DNA of 64,000 bases from Micromonospora antibiotica (GTDB lineage: Bacteria > Actinomycetota > Actinomycetes > Mycobacteriales > Micromonosporaceae), in contig NZ_JAGFWR010000013.1 of the NCBI RefSeq assembly GCF_017599305.1, positions 62,001 to 126,000 on the forward strand. The letters run 5' to 3'. Position numbers and translations under genes: made by a program. Every line of letters begins with the position of its first letter. The stretch's first letter is position 1. The notes below the pieces were generated by a model. It made no database searches. It was not told the origin of the DNA and saw only the letters and a program-made list of their open reading frames with translations. Shown piece by piece: positions 17,099-24,807 of this stretch.

Positions 17099-18361
17099 TC
17101 ATTCTGACGTGGTGGACGGTGCGGGAGATCCGTTGGCGGGGGCGGCGCGGGCGTGGGCCTGCTCGGCGCGGACGCTCACCACGACCGGGGATCGTGCCAG
17201 GGCCTGCGACACCCGGCCCAGCCAGACCACCTCGCTGGTGAGATCTGTCCCCCCGGCCTCGACCCGGCCGGTGTCGACCGGATCGTCCCCGGCGGCCTTG
17301 GCGTCGAGGGCGACCACGACGACCGTGGCCTCCACGGTCGCCATCAGGTCACTTCCGGTCATACCGGCCCGTTGGCCGAGTTGCAGCGCGCGGTCCCGCA
17401 CCGCGCCGTCGAACCACGGGGTGAGCTGGAGGTAGCCGTCGCGGATCTCCAGGACCCGGCGGGACAGGCTGCGCCCGTCACCCAGCCAACTGGTCGTCCA
17501 GGCGAGCCCGCGTCCCCACCAGTGCGTGGGGTGGGGCTGCCGTCGGGGGATGGCCGGGTGGGCCTGGACGATCGCCCGCCAGAGCAGCTCCATCCGCTCG
17601 CACTGGTGTGCGTCGTGGGCCCGACGCAGGGCGGCCGAGGCCGCTGCGGTGGTGCCGGGCACAGCGGAGCCGGCAGCGATGAGCCCGATGCCGGTCAGTT
17701 GACTGGTCATGGTGACGTACGTCCAGGCGGTGCCGACGTCGATGCCGAACTGCCCGGCGATGGCCACCGCCACGATCGTGACCGAGTAGCCGAGGCTGAT
17801 CAGCCCACCGGCGGCGAACATGCGCAGACCGACGCGGGTGACCGGTCGGGTGGTGACGCGGGTGGCGTAGCGCAGCGACAGGCGGGCCAGGTCGATCAGG
17901 GCGTAGGTGAGGATCCCGCCGAACAGCGTCATGTAGATCATGACCGGCGGCCGTCGGTGGTAGGTCGCGAACCAGTCGCCCGGCGCGGCGGGTGTCCGGG
18001 CGATCAGGAACAACGCCGCGAGGGCGACCGTCGCCGAGCCGGCGAGGAGCAGCCGCCGCCGGACGGCCCGTCGGGTGGATTCGGGGCTACGCGTCCAGTA
18101 CACGAGCATGCATGACACCGCGATGGCCGCCCACACCGTGAGGACGTGGGCGATGAGCCGGCTGACGTGGGGAACCCCGACCAGGCCGTCGACAGCGTCG
18201 TTTATGCCGGGGGCGACGGTGGCGAGGGCGAGGGCGAGGCAGAAGAGACTGCCGCCCATCCAGGCGCGTGCGGGGCCATGCTCACGACCACCGAGCAGGG
18301 TGAAGGCGGTGTACCCGGCGGCGCACAGCGCCACGGAGGCCACGAGGATGGTGAAGATCAT
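17099..18361 (-). CDS. MAB_1171c-type (DUF6545) multi-pass membrane protein
   Basis: 420 aa. Seven hydrophobic helices fill residues 1-245 (start IFTILVASVALCAAGYTAF; later GGILTYALIDLARL, GLISLGYSVTIVAVAIA), followed by a soluble domain of about 170 residues (AHDAHQCERMELLWRAIVQAHP, VLEIRDGYLQLTPWFD). This layout matches the actinobacterial MAB_1171c/DUF6545 family, which is often paired with XRE and ImmA/IrrE genes; its function is unproven. Its start lies 80 bases inside the end of the metallopeptidase gene, an unusually long overlap. Confidence 0.75.
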   Translation of the reverse strand: MIFTILVASVALCAAGYTAFTLLGGREHGPARAWMGGSLFCLALALATVAPGINDAVDGLVGVPHVSRLIAHVLTVWAAIAVSCMLVYWTRSPESTRRAVRRRLLLAGSATVALAALFLIARTPAAPGDWFATYHRRPPVMIYMTLFGGILTYALIDLARLSLRYATRVTTRPVTRVGLRMFAAGGLISLGYSVTIVAVAIAGQFGIDVGTAWTYVTMTSQLTGIGLIAAGSAVPGTTAAASAALRRAHDAHQCERMELLWRAIVQAHPAIPRRQPHPTHWWGRGLAWTTSWLGDGRSLSRRVLEIRDGYLQLTPWFDGAVRDRALQLGQRAGMTGSDLMATVEATVVVVALDAKAAGDDPVDTGRVEAGGTDLTSEVVWLGRVSQALARSPVVVSVRAEQAHARAAPANGSPAPSTTSE

Positions 18362-18809
18362 CGGTGGGGGTGCCCGTTCCGAAGGTGTCGATGACGCGGA
18401 GTACGTCGTCCGGTTCCATGGGTGGCGGTGCCGGGGGTGATGCCGCGCGCCGGAGGATCGTCTCGGCGAACTCGTCGGCCTCGAACTCGTGCCGTTGGTC
18501 GTAGGGGCGGTGGCTGACCCGTCCGTCGAGCTCGGCGAGGTCCCGCGAGGGGTGCCCGAGCCACATGTGTGCGACCTCGTGCAACACGATCGCGGTCTGC
18601 TTGAACGGGCCGCTGCGGGCCGGATAGGCGATGTAGTCGGCCCGTGGCGTGGCGACCCACAGGCCGTGCAGGACGCCGCCGTGCATCTCGACGGCCAGGA
18701 GATGGACGGGGCGGTCCCGCTGCCTGGCGATCTGCCCGACGAGGGCGGTGAGGTCCCAGGGGGTGGGCAGGGTCAGCCCGGCGATCAGTCGCGCTGCTCG
18801 GTGGTCCAT
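18282..18809 (-). CDS. ImmA/IrrE family zinc metallopeptidase
   Basis: 175 aa. The zinc motif is TAIVLHEVAHMWLGH (HExxH with Glu as base), and the third ligand is probably the Glu in RHEFEADEFAETIL (the conserved E..A..FA of the family). ImmA cleaves XRE-type repressors; IrrE/PprI does so after DNA damage. The XRE gene just upstream, overlapping by 25 bases, is the natural substrate. The C-terminal tail (after about 130) is Pro/Arg-rich and overlaps the next gene. Confidence 0.85.
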   Translation of the reverse strand: MDHRAARLIAGLTLPTPWDLTALVGQIARQRDRPVHLLAVEMHGGVLHGLWVATPRADYIAYPARSGPFKQTAIVLHEVAHMWLGHPSRDLAELDGRVSHRPYDQRHEFEADEFAETILRRAASPPAPPPMEPDDVLRVIDTFGTGTPTDDLHHPRGLRGAVRRRVHRLHPARWS

Positions 18810-19270
18810 CGTTCCCCGTCGACGCCGTCGGCTTCCCCGGTCACCACGTGACCGCCGAGCTGATCCTCGATCCGTTGAATGTGGGCCAGTACGGCAATGA
18901 CGGTGGCCTTAACCTGGGCGAGGTCCTCGCCGACAGTGTTCATCGCCACGTGCTGCACCCCGAGATCGGCCATCCGGCGACCCAGGTCGCTCTGCGGTGT
19001 GCTGGCGGCGGGCAGGAAGAAGTAGTTCGGTTCGACCTCGAAGAACGACGCGAGCGCATTTATGGTCTCCCAGGTCGGGCCGCGACTGCGGTTGCCGCCC
19101 TGCTTGGGATTGCGCAGATTGTGCAGCTGGGCGCGGGACAGCCCACAGCGGGCCCCCACCTCGGAGTTTTCCCAGCGCAGGCCACCCGGCCGGCGCGTGA
19201 CCTCGAACAGGTGGTTGAGTCGCGCAGCGAACAACTCATCAGGATGTTCCTCGAACACACGGCAGATCAT
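18785..19270 (-). CDS. XRE-family helix-turn-helix regulator
   Basis: 161 aa from the ATG at 19270 (an upstream ATG at 19309 in frame is possible; neither has a clear ribosome-binding site). HTH pattern at about 30-75: ENSEVGARCGLSRAQLHNLRN..GPTWETINALASFFEVEPNYF, the long-helix XRE type found with ImmA/IrrE partners. The C-terminal half is a helical segment ending in a charged tail. Likely a repressor of its own operon and of the downstream membrane genes, relieved when the metallopeptidase cuts it. That control scheme is inferred from ImmR/ImmA and DdrO/IrrE. Confidence 0.8.
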   Translation of the reverse strand: MICRVFEEHPDELFAARLNHLFEVTRRPGGLRWENSEVGARCGLSRAQLHNLRNPKQGGNRSRGPTWETINALASFFEVEPNYFFLPAASTPQSDLGRRMADLGVQHVAMNTVGEDLAQVKATVIAVLAHIQRIEDQLGGHVVTGEADGVDGERWTTEQRD

Positions 19271-19453
19271 TCCAACTGTCCCGCCGTGCGTCAAACGTAT
19301 TGGACGCATTGACGGGAATCCGTCCAGTCGAGTTGACGGACCGGTTCGCCGGCTGGACGGCTCGCCCGGCACCCGACCGCAGCGGGCAACAGAAGTCGGG
19401 CCCACGTCCCCCCGGCTGCCTAGCGTGGATCACGAAAGCGGAAGGAGAATCCC

Positions 19454-20320
19454 ATGCTGGACCGGCTGAACGAGGCCCTGGCACACGTGGAGCGGCACCT
19501 CGACGCACCGATCGAGGTGGCGGACCTGGCGCGGATCACGCTCACCTCGGAGTACCACTTCCGGCGGATGTTCTCGGCGCTGGCCGGGATGCCCCTGTCG
19601 GAGTACGTCCGCCGGCGGCGGCTCACCGTCGCGGCGGCCGAGGTGCTGGCGGGGGAGCGGACGTTGCTCGACGTCGCAATCCGCCACGGGTACGGCTCGA
19701 CCGAGGCGTTCACCCGGGCGTTCCGCGCGATGCACGGCATCGGGCCGGGTGAGGCGCGGCGCACGGGGGCCGCGTTGCACTCCCAGCAGCGGTTGTCCTT
19801 CCGGCTCGTCGTCGAAGGGAGTGGCAACATGCGGTATCGGGTGGTGGAGAAGCCGGCGTTCCGGCTGGTGGGGCAGCGGGCCCGGGTGCCCCTGGTGCAC
19901 GAGGGGATGAACCCGGCGATCGTGGCGTTCGTCAAGGGCATCCCGGCGGAGACGACGGCCCGCATCGAGGCCCTGTCCGACCAGGAGCCGGCGGGCATCG
20001 TCAACGTCAGCGACCTGCTCGGCGAGGACCGGTCCGAGGGCGTCGAGCTGGACTACTGGTACGGCGCGGTGACCGGCGCGGACGTGCCGGACGACCTGGA
20101 CGCGCTCGACGTACCGGCGGGGACGTGGGCGGTCTTCGAGAGCTCCGGGGAGTTCCCGGCCGCCGTGCAGTACCTGTGGCGGGACGTGTTCACCCAGTGG
20201 TTCCCGTCGAATCCGTACCGGAGCCGGCCGGGGCCGGAGATCTCCAGCGTCCGCATCTCGGCCGGCGGCACCCACGCCGACGCCGAGCTGTGGATCCCGG
20301 TGGAGCGCACCGCCGGCTAA
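19454..20320 (+). CDS. AraC-family regulator with GyrI-like effector domain
   Basis: 288 aa. The N-terminal AraC DNA-binding domain has two helix-turn-helix units (PIEVADLARITLTSEYHFRRMF and LLDVAIRHGYGSTEAFTRAFRAMHGIGPGEAR, residues about 20-100). Residues 125-288 are a GyrI/SOUL-like ligand domain (MRYRVVEKPAFRLVGQRARVPL ... DLDALDVPAGTWAVFE). This is the order of Rob/SoxS-like two-domain regulators that sense small hydrophobic ligands. GAAGGAG precedes the ATG. It runs into the convergent M50 gene with overlapping stops. Confidence 0.88.
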   Translation: MLDRLNEALAHVERHLDAPIEVADLARITLTSEYHFRRMFSALAGMPLSEYVRRRRLTVAAAEVLAGERTLLDVAIRHGYGSTEAFTRAFRAMHGIGPGEARRTGAALHSQQRLSFRLVVEGSGNMRYRVVEKPAFRLVGQRARVPLVHEGMNPAIVAFVKGIPAETTARIEALSDQEPAGIVNVSDLLGEDRSEGVELDYWYGAVTGADVPDDLDALDVPAGTWAVFESSGEFPAAVQYLWRDVFTQWFPSNPYRSRPGPEISSVRISAGGTHADAELWIPVERTAG

Positions 20321-21489
20321 CGGTGGGGGCGCAGGCTGCTGCGCTGGACGGCGCGGCTGATGTCGCTGGGGGAGACGATGCCGACGAGCTGGTCGCCGGT
20401 CACCACCAGGGCACGGCCGTCGGAGCACTCGTTGAGCCGGGGGAGCAGGTCGTTGAGCTGCTCCTCCGGCCGGGCCAGCACCAGGTCGTCGGCCCGGCAG
20501 GCGACCTCGGCCAGGGTGGTGGCGGCCCGCCGGTCGGCCGGGATGCCGCGTACCCGGTCCAGGGTGACCAGGCCGACGGGCCGGCCGTCCTCGGTCAGCG
20601 GCAGCGCCGTGTGCCGGTAGGCGAACAGATAGTGGTCGACGAAGTCGGCGACGGTCATCTCCGCCGAGGCGGTCTGCGGCTGCGGGGTCATCACCTCACC
20701 GACCCGGACACCGGTCAGCGCGCTGCCCAGCCGGGCCTGGCGTTCCTCCATCCCGGCCGCGCCGATCAGGAACCAGCCGATCAGCGCCAACCAGAGCCCG
20801 CCCACCCCGTAGCCGGCCAGGAACTGCCAGATGCCCAGGCCGATCAGCAGCACGCCGAGCACCCAGCCGGCGCGGGCGGCCACCACCGACGCCCGGGCCC
20901 GGTCACCGGTGGCCTTCCACACGGCGGCGCGCAGCAGCCGGCCCCCGTCGAGCGGGGCGGCCGGCAGGATGTTGAACACCGCCAGCAGCACGTTGATCCC
21001 GGCCAGCCAGGACACCGAGCCGAGCAGCAGCCCCTCCTGCCCGGCCAACGCCAGCAGCACCGCGATCGCCCCGAAGAAGACCCCCAGAAGCAGGCTGACC
21101 AGCGGGCCGACCCCGGAGATGCGCAGCTCCGCGCCCGGGTCGGAGGGCTCGCCGCGCAGCTCGGCGACGCCGCCGAACAGCCACAGCGTGATCCCCTCCA
21201 CCTGGAGGCCGTTGCGTTTCGCCACCACCGCGTGCGACACCTCGTGGGCCAGGAGGCCGACGAAGAAGACCACCGCCGCCGCGAGCCCCGCCAGCAGGTA
21301 CGCCCAGCCGGGCCGGTCGGGGTACGCGCGGGGGAACTGGTTGGCCGACAGCAGCCACGCGATCAGCACGAAGATGACCAGGACGCTCCAGTTGACCCCG
21401 ACGGGTACCCCCGCGATCCGGCCAAGCCGGAAGCTCGCCCTCCTGTCCCGCTCATACCCGGCGACGCCGCGCCCATGCCAGGACGGCAC
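20317..21489 (-). CDS. site-2 protease family (M50) with C-terminal CBS domains
   Basis: 390 aa from GTG 21489. Membrane zinc protease: HEVSH at 82-86 in the second helix and the second-site NILPAAPLDGGRLLRA with the Asp ligand. Several more helices follow. From about 255 two CBS repeats (VGEVMTPQPQTASAEMTV; VVTGDQLVGIVSPSDISRAV) face the cytoplasm and may bind nucleotides. The family cuts membrane-bound anti-sigma factors or similar. No anti-sigma partner is beside it. Overlaps the AraC gene's stop by three to four bases (convergent). Confidence 0.87.
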   Translation of the reverse strand: MPSWHGRGVAGYERDRRASFRLGRIAGVPVGVNWSVLVIFVLIAWLLSANQFPRAYPDRPGWAYLLAGLAAAVVFFVGLLAHEVSHAVVAKRNGLQVEGITLWLFGGVAELRGEPSDPGAELRISGVGPLVSLLLGVFFGAIAVLLALAGQEGLLLGSVSWLAGINVLLAVFNILPAAPLDGGRLLRAAVWKATGDRARASVVAARAGWVLGVLLIGLGIWQFLAGYGVGGLWLALIGWFLIGAAGMEERQARLGSALTGVRVGEVMTPQPQTASAEMTVADFVDHYLFAYRHTALPLTEDGRPVGLVTLDRVRGIPADRRAATTLAEVACRADDLVLARPEEQLNDLLPRLNECSDGRALVVTGDQLVGIVSPSDISRAVQRSSLRPHR

Positions 21490-21642
21490 CTGCCGTTACG
21501 TCGAAGTGCCGTCACGTCGGGTGCCGTCGCGTCGGGGTGCCGGCGTCCGGACCGGTCAGTCCGTCGTACGGCCGGGGCGACCCAGGTGGTGGGCCGGCCG
21601 GTGCCGGCGGTGCGGGTTGACCGGTCGGGAATAGTGGCAGGG

Positions 21643-23769
21643 GTGACGCTGATCGATGAGGGTGACGACCCGTACCGCTGGCTGGAGGAGCTGGACGGGG
21701 CGGACGCCGCTGGCTGGGTCCGCGAGCGCAACGCGGCGACCGTCGCGGCGCTGACCGATGACGACACGTTCGCCGAAGTGCAGGCGGAGATCCGGCAGGT
21801 CCTCGACGCCGACGACCGCATCCCGTACCCCGGCTGGCGTGGCGACGGGTTCTACTACGGCTTCTGGCGGGACGCGGCGCACCCCCGGGGGCTGTGGCGG
21901 CGCACCACGCTGGCGCAGTACCGGCTGCCCGAGCCGGCCTGGGACGTCCTGCTCGACCTCGACGCGCTGGCCGCCGCCGAGGATGAGAACTGGGTCTGGG
22001 GTGGGGTGACGGTGCTCAAACCCGGCCACCGGCGTTGCCTGGTCAGCCTGTCCCGGGGCGGCAAGGACGCGGTGGTGGTCCGCGAGTACGACCTGGACAC
22101 CCGCGCTTTCGTCACCGACGGGTTCACCCTCGACGAGGCCAAGAGCGACGTCACCTGGATCGATGCCGACCGGATCTACGTCGGGACCGACCTCGGCCCC
22201 GGCTCGTTGACCACCTCCGGCTACCCGAGGGTGATCCGCCGGTGGCGGCGGGGCACCCCGCTGGCCGAGGCCGAGATCGTGTACGAGGGGCAGGCCGATG
22301 ACGTCTCCGCGTACGCCTCGCACGACCCGACGCCCGGATTCGAGCGTGACTTCGTCGGCCGCAGCCTGGACTTCTACCGGACCCGGAGCTTCCTGCTGAC
22401 CCCCGACGGCGGGCAGGTCCCGGTCCCGGTGCCCGACGACGCCCGGTGGGACGTGCACCGGCAGTGGCTGCTGGTCCGGCCGCGCTCGCCGTGGGAGGTC
22501 GCCGGGGTCACCCACCCCGCCGGGGCGCTGCTGGTGGCCCGGTTCGACGACTTCCTCGCCGGGGACCGCCAGCTCACCGTGCTGTTCGAACCCGACGAGC
22601 GGACGGCGCTGAGCTACCACGTGTGGACCCGGCACCACCTGATCCTGGCCACCCTGGTCGACGTACGCCGGCGGCTGGAGGTGCTGACCCCCGACGACCC
22701 GCCGGCCCGCGATGTCCCGCCGGCTCCCGGCGGGCCGGGGTCGTTCGGCGCTCCGGGGTCCGGCGACGGTCCGGGGGCGGCAGCCGGTGGGGTCCGGTGG
22801 CGGCGGGAGCCGCTGGCCGGGGTGTCGGCCGACGACGACACCTGGATCGTGGACACCGACCCGGACCGTGGCGACGACTACCTGATCGCCTCGACCGGCC
22901 ACCTGCGGCCGGCGACGCTGCGGCTGGGGCGGATCGGCGGCCCGGTCGAGACCCTCAAGCAGGAGCCGGCGTTCTTCGACGCCACCGGCCTGGCCGTGCG
23001 CCAGTTCTTCGCCACCTCCGCCGACGGGACCCGGGTGCCCTACTCCGTGGTCGGCGACCCGACGGCGTCCGCCGGGCCCACCCTGCTCACCGGGTACGGC
23101 GGGTTCGAGATCTCGCTGACGCCCCACTACGACGGGGTCGTCGGCCGGGCCTGGCTGGCCCGGGGTGGCAGCTACGTGGTGGCCAACATCCGCGGCGGCG
23201 GGGAGTACGGCCCGCAGTGGCACCGGGCGGCGCTGCGCGGGAACCGCCCCCGGGCGTACGAGGACTTCGCCGCCGTCGCCGCCGACCTGGTGGCCCGGGG
23301 GATCACCACCCCGGAGCAGCTCGGCATCGAGGGCGGCAGCAACGGCGGCCTGTTGATGGGGGCCATGCTGACCCGCTACCCGACGCTGGTCGGTGCGGTG
23401 GTGGCGAACGTGCCGCTGCTGGACATGCGCCGCTACCACCTGCTGCTCGCCGGGGCCTCCTGGATGGCCGAGTACGGCGATCCGGACGACCCGGCCGACT
23501 GGGCCTACCTGCGGGACTATTCGCCGTACCACAATGTGCGGCCCGGGGTGACGTACCCGCCGGTCCTGTTCGTCACCTCGACCCGCGACGACCGGGTGCA
23601 CCCGGGGCACGCCCGGAAGATGGCGGCCCTGCTGCGCGAGCACGGTCACGACGTGGCGTACTACGAGAACGTCGAGGGCGGGCACGGCGCGGCGAGCAAC
23701 AACGAGCAGCGGGCATTCCTGTCGGCGTTGACCTGGCGCTTTCTGTGGCAACGGCTGGGTGGCCGGTGA
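21643..23769 (+). CDS. prolyl oligopeptidase family serine peptidase (S9A)
   Basis: 708 aa from GTG 21643 (a GTG three codons earlier is equally possible). N-terminal DDPYRWLEELDGADAAGWVRERN is the family start; a seven-bladed propeller follows. The catalytic domain has the nucleophile in GGSNGGLLMG (Ser about 566), Asp in STRDDRVHPGH (about 649) and His in EGGHGAASNNEQ (about 681). Cuts short peptides after proline; no signal peptide, so cytoplasmic. A Pro/Gly-rich insertion lies about 350-385 (DVPPAPGGPGSFGAPGSGDG), longer than usual and probably a surface loop. Confidence 0.9.
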   Translation: MTLIDEGDDPYRWLEELDGADAAGWVRERNAATVAALTDDDTFAEVQAEIRQVLDADDRIPYPGWRGDGFYYGFWRDAAHPRGLWRRTTLAQYRLPEPAWDVLLDLDALAAAEDENWVWGGVTVLKPGHRRCLVSLSRGGKDAVVVREYDLDTRAFVTDGFTLDEAKSDVTWIDADRIYVGTDLGPGSLTTSGYPRVIRRWRRGTPLAEAEIVYEGQADDVSAYASHDPTPGFERDFVGRSLDFYRTRSFLLTPDGGQVPVPVPDDARWDVHRQWLLVRPRSPWEVAGVTHPAGALLVARFDDFLAGDRQLTVLFEPDERTALSYHVWTRHHLILATLVDVRRRLEVLTPDDPPARDVPPAPGGPGSFGAPGSGDGPGAAAGGVRWRREPLAGVSADDDTWIVDTDPDRGDDYLIASTGHLRPATLRLGRIGGPVETLKQEPAFFDATGLAVRQFFATSADGTRVPYSVVGDPTASAGPTLLTGYGGFEISLTPHYDGVVGRAWLARGGSYVVANIRGGGEYGPQWHRAALRGNRPRAYEDFAAVAADLVARGITTPEQLGIEGGSNGGLLMGAMLTRYPTLVGAVVANVPLLDMRRYHLLLAGASWMAEYGDPDDPADWAYLRDYSPYHNVRPGVTYPPVLFVTSTRDDRVHPGHARKMAALLREHGHDVAYYENVEGGHGAASNNEQRAFLSALTWRFLWQRLGGR

Positions 23770-23915
23770 CGGCTGTGCTGACGGGACGATCCCTCACTTT
23801 GCGGGAATAGAGACCATCGACATCGGCGGGCACGGGACTTCCGCGATTGAGATGAATTAGTTTCCTCGACATTATTCACGTTTGTCGGCGAGGCGACTCG
23901 ATGGGCGGGCTCCTA

Positions 23916-23944
23916 TTGAATTGCGGTACTCGGTTGACTACTAT
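23916..23944 (+). promoter_or_regulatory. sigma-70-like promoter of the DUF6879 pair
   Basis: TTGAAT (23916-23921), a 17-base spacer and TACTAT (23939-23944) in a locally AT-rich stretch; the expected start point is about 23951 and a G-rich ribosome-binding site (cgggggggga, 23961-23970) precedes GTG 23973. Good match to the housekeeping consensus. Confidence 0.65.
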
Positions 23945-23972
23945 CTGTAGTTGCCGACTTCGGGGGGGGACC

Positions 23973-24173
23973 GTGAAGATTAAATTCCTCGCTACTTCCA
24001 GCAATTCGGGCTCGTGCCCGAGCCTGTACGAGACCGACGACGGTGACATCGTGGTGCAGGGTTACCGGTTGACCGATCCGGAGGCGCTCGCCCAGCTGCG
24101 GGACGTGCTGCCCGACGAGACCTTCGTCGTGGTGCCCCGGGCGCTGATGTCCTGGTTCGAGCAGAAAGACTGA
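23973..24173 (+). CDS. small acidic protein upstream of DUF6879
   Basis: 66 aa from GTG 23973, preceded by cgggggggga. Sequence: MKIKFLATSSNSGSCPSLYE then DIVVQGYRLTDPEALAQLRDVLPDE and a C-terminal VVPRALMSWFEQ. No domain I recognise by name; small partners of this kind are commonly encoded one base ahead of DUF6879 genes in actinomycetes. Only one base separates it from the next ATG (TGACATG), so the pair is co-translated. Confidence 0.75.
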   Translation: MKIKFLATSSNSGSCPSLYETDDGDIVVQGYRLTDPEALAQLRDVLPDETFVVVPRALMSWFEQKD

Positions 24174-24174
24174 C

Positions 24175-24714
24175 ATGGGGTCGCTCGTCACCGACCCCGC
24201 CACGTTCCTGCGCCTCTTCGAGGACTTCCACCACGCCGCTTTCAAGCTGGAGGTGCGCCGGTCGTACGGCGTGCCGTCCGAGGACGAGCCGTTCCAGGTC
24301 TTTCTCGCCGGGGGAGACCCGGGCGTCGAATGGCTGCGGTCGTGGCTCGACCTGATGCGGGCCGAGACGGCGAAGGGCAAGCGGGTGGAGCGGGTGCGGG
24401 TCGTCGACGAGCCACCGAGCGACTACCTGCGTTTCGAGATGTCGGTGACGCCCCACAACATCGCGGCGGGCGAGGACATCCGCTACCTCGACCGCCGCCG
24501 GGCCACCGAGCTGGCGCTGCCGCGGTACGACTTCTGGTTGTTCGACTCGCAACTGGTCGCGTTCCTGCACTTCACCGACGACGACCGGTTCGTGGGTTTC
24601 AGCACCACCGAAGATCCGGCCGAGGTGTTGAAGCACTGCCAGTGCCGCGACCGGGCCTGGACGAGGGCCATCCCCTTCTCGGCGTTGCCGCCCACCGTCG
24701 CGGCAGCGGCCTGA
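24175..24714 (+). CDS. DUF6879 family protein
   Basis: 179 aa, ATG at 24175. Recognised by the family flow: FLRLFEDFHHAAFKLEVRRSYGV; RGKRVERVRVVDEPPSDYLRFEMSVT-like; LPRYDFWLFDSQLVAFLHF (residues about 118-136). DUF6879 genes sit in variable actinomycete regions beside XRE/DUF397 or small partner genes; function unproven. Co-translated with the 66-aa protein. Confidence 0.85.
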   Translation: MGSLVTDPATFLRLFEDFHHAAFKLEVRRSYGVPSEDEPFQVFLAGGDPGVEWLRSWLDLMRAETAKGKRVERVRVVDEPPSDYLRFEMSVTPHNIAAGEDIRYLDRRRATELALPRYDFWLFDSQLVAFLHFTDDDRFVGFSTTEDPAEVLKHCQCRDRAWTRAIPFSALPPTVAAAA

Positions 24715-24807
24715 TCGGCACCACGATGTTGCGGGGTCGACACGGACTGTCGGACGTCAATTCGGTCGGCATCCTCCCGACCCGTCGATTCCCCATCAGA
24801 CGGTGTC

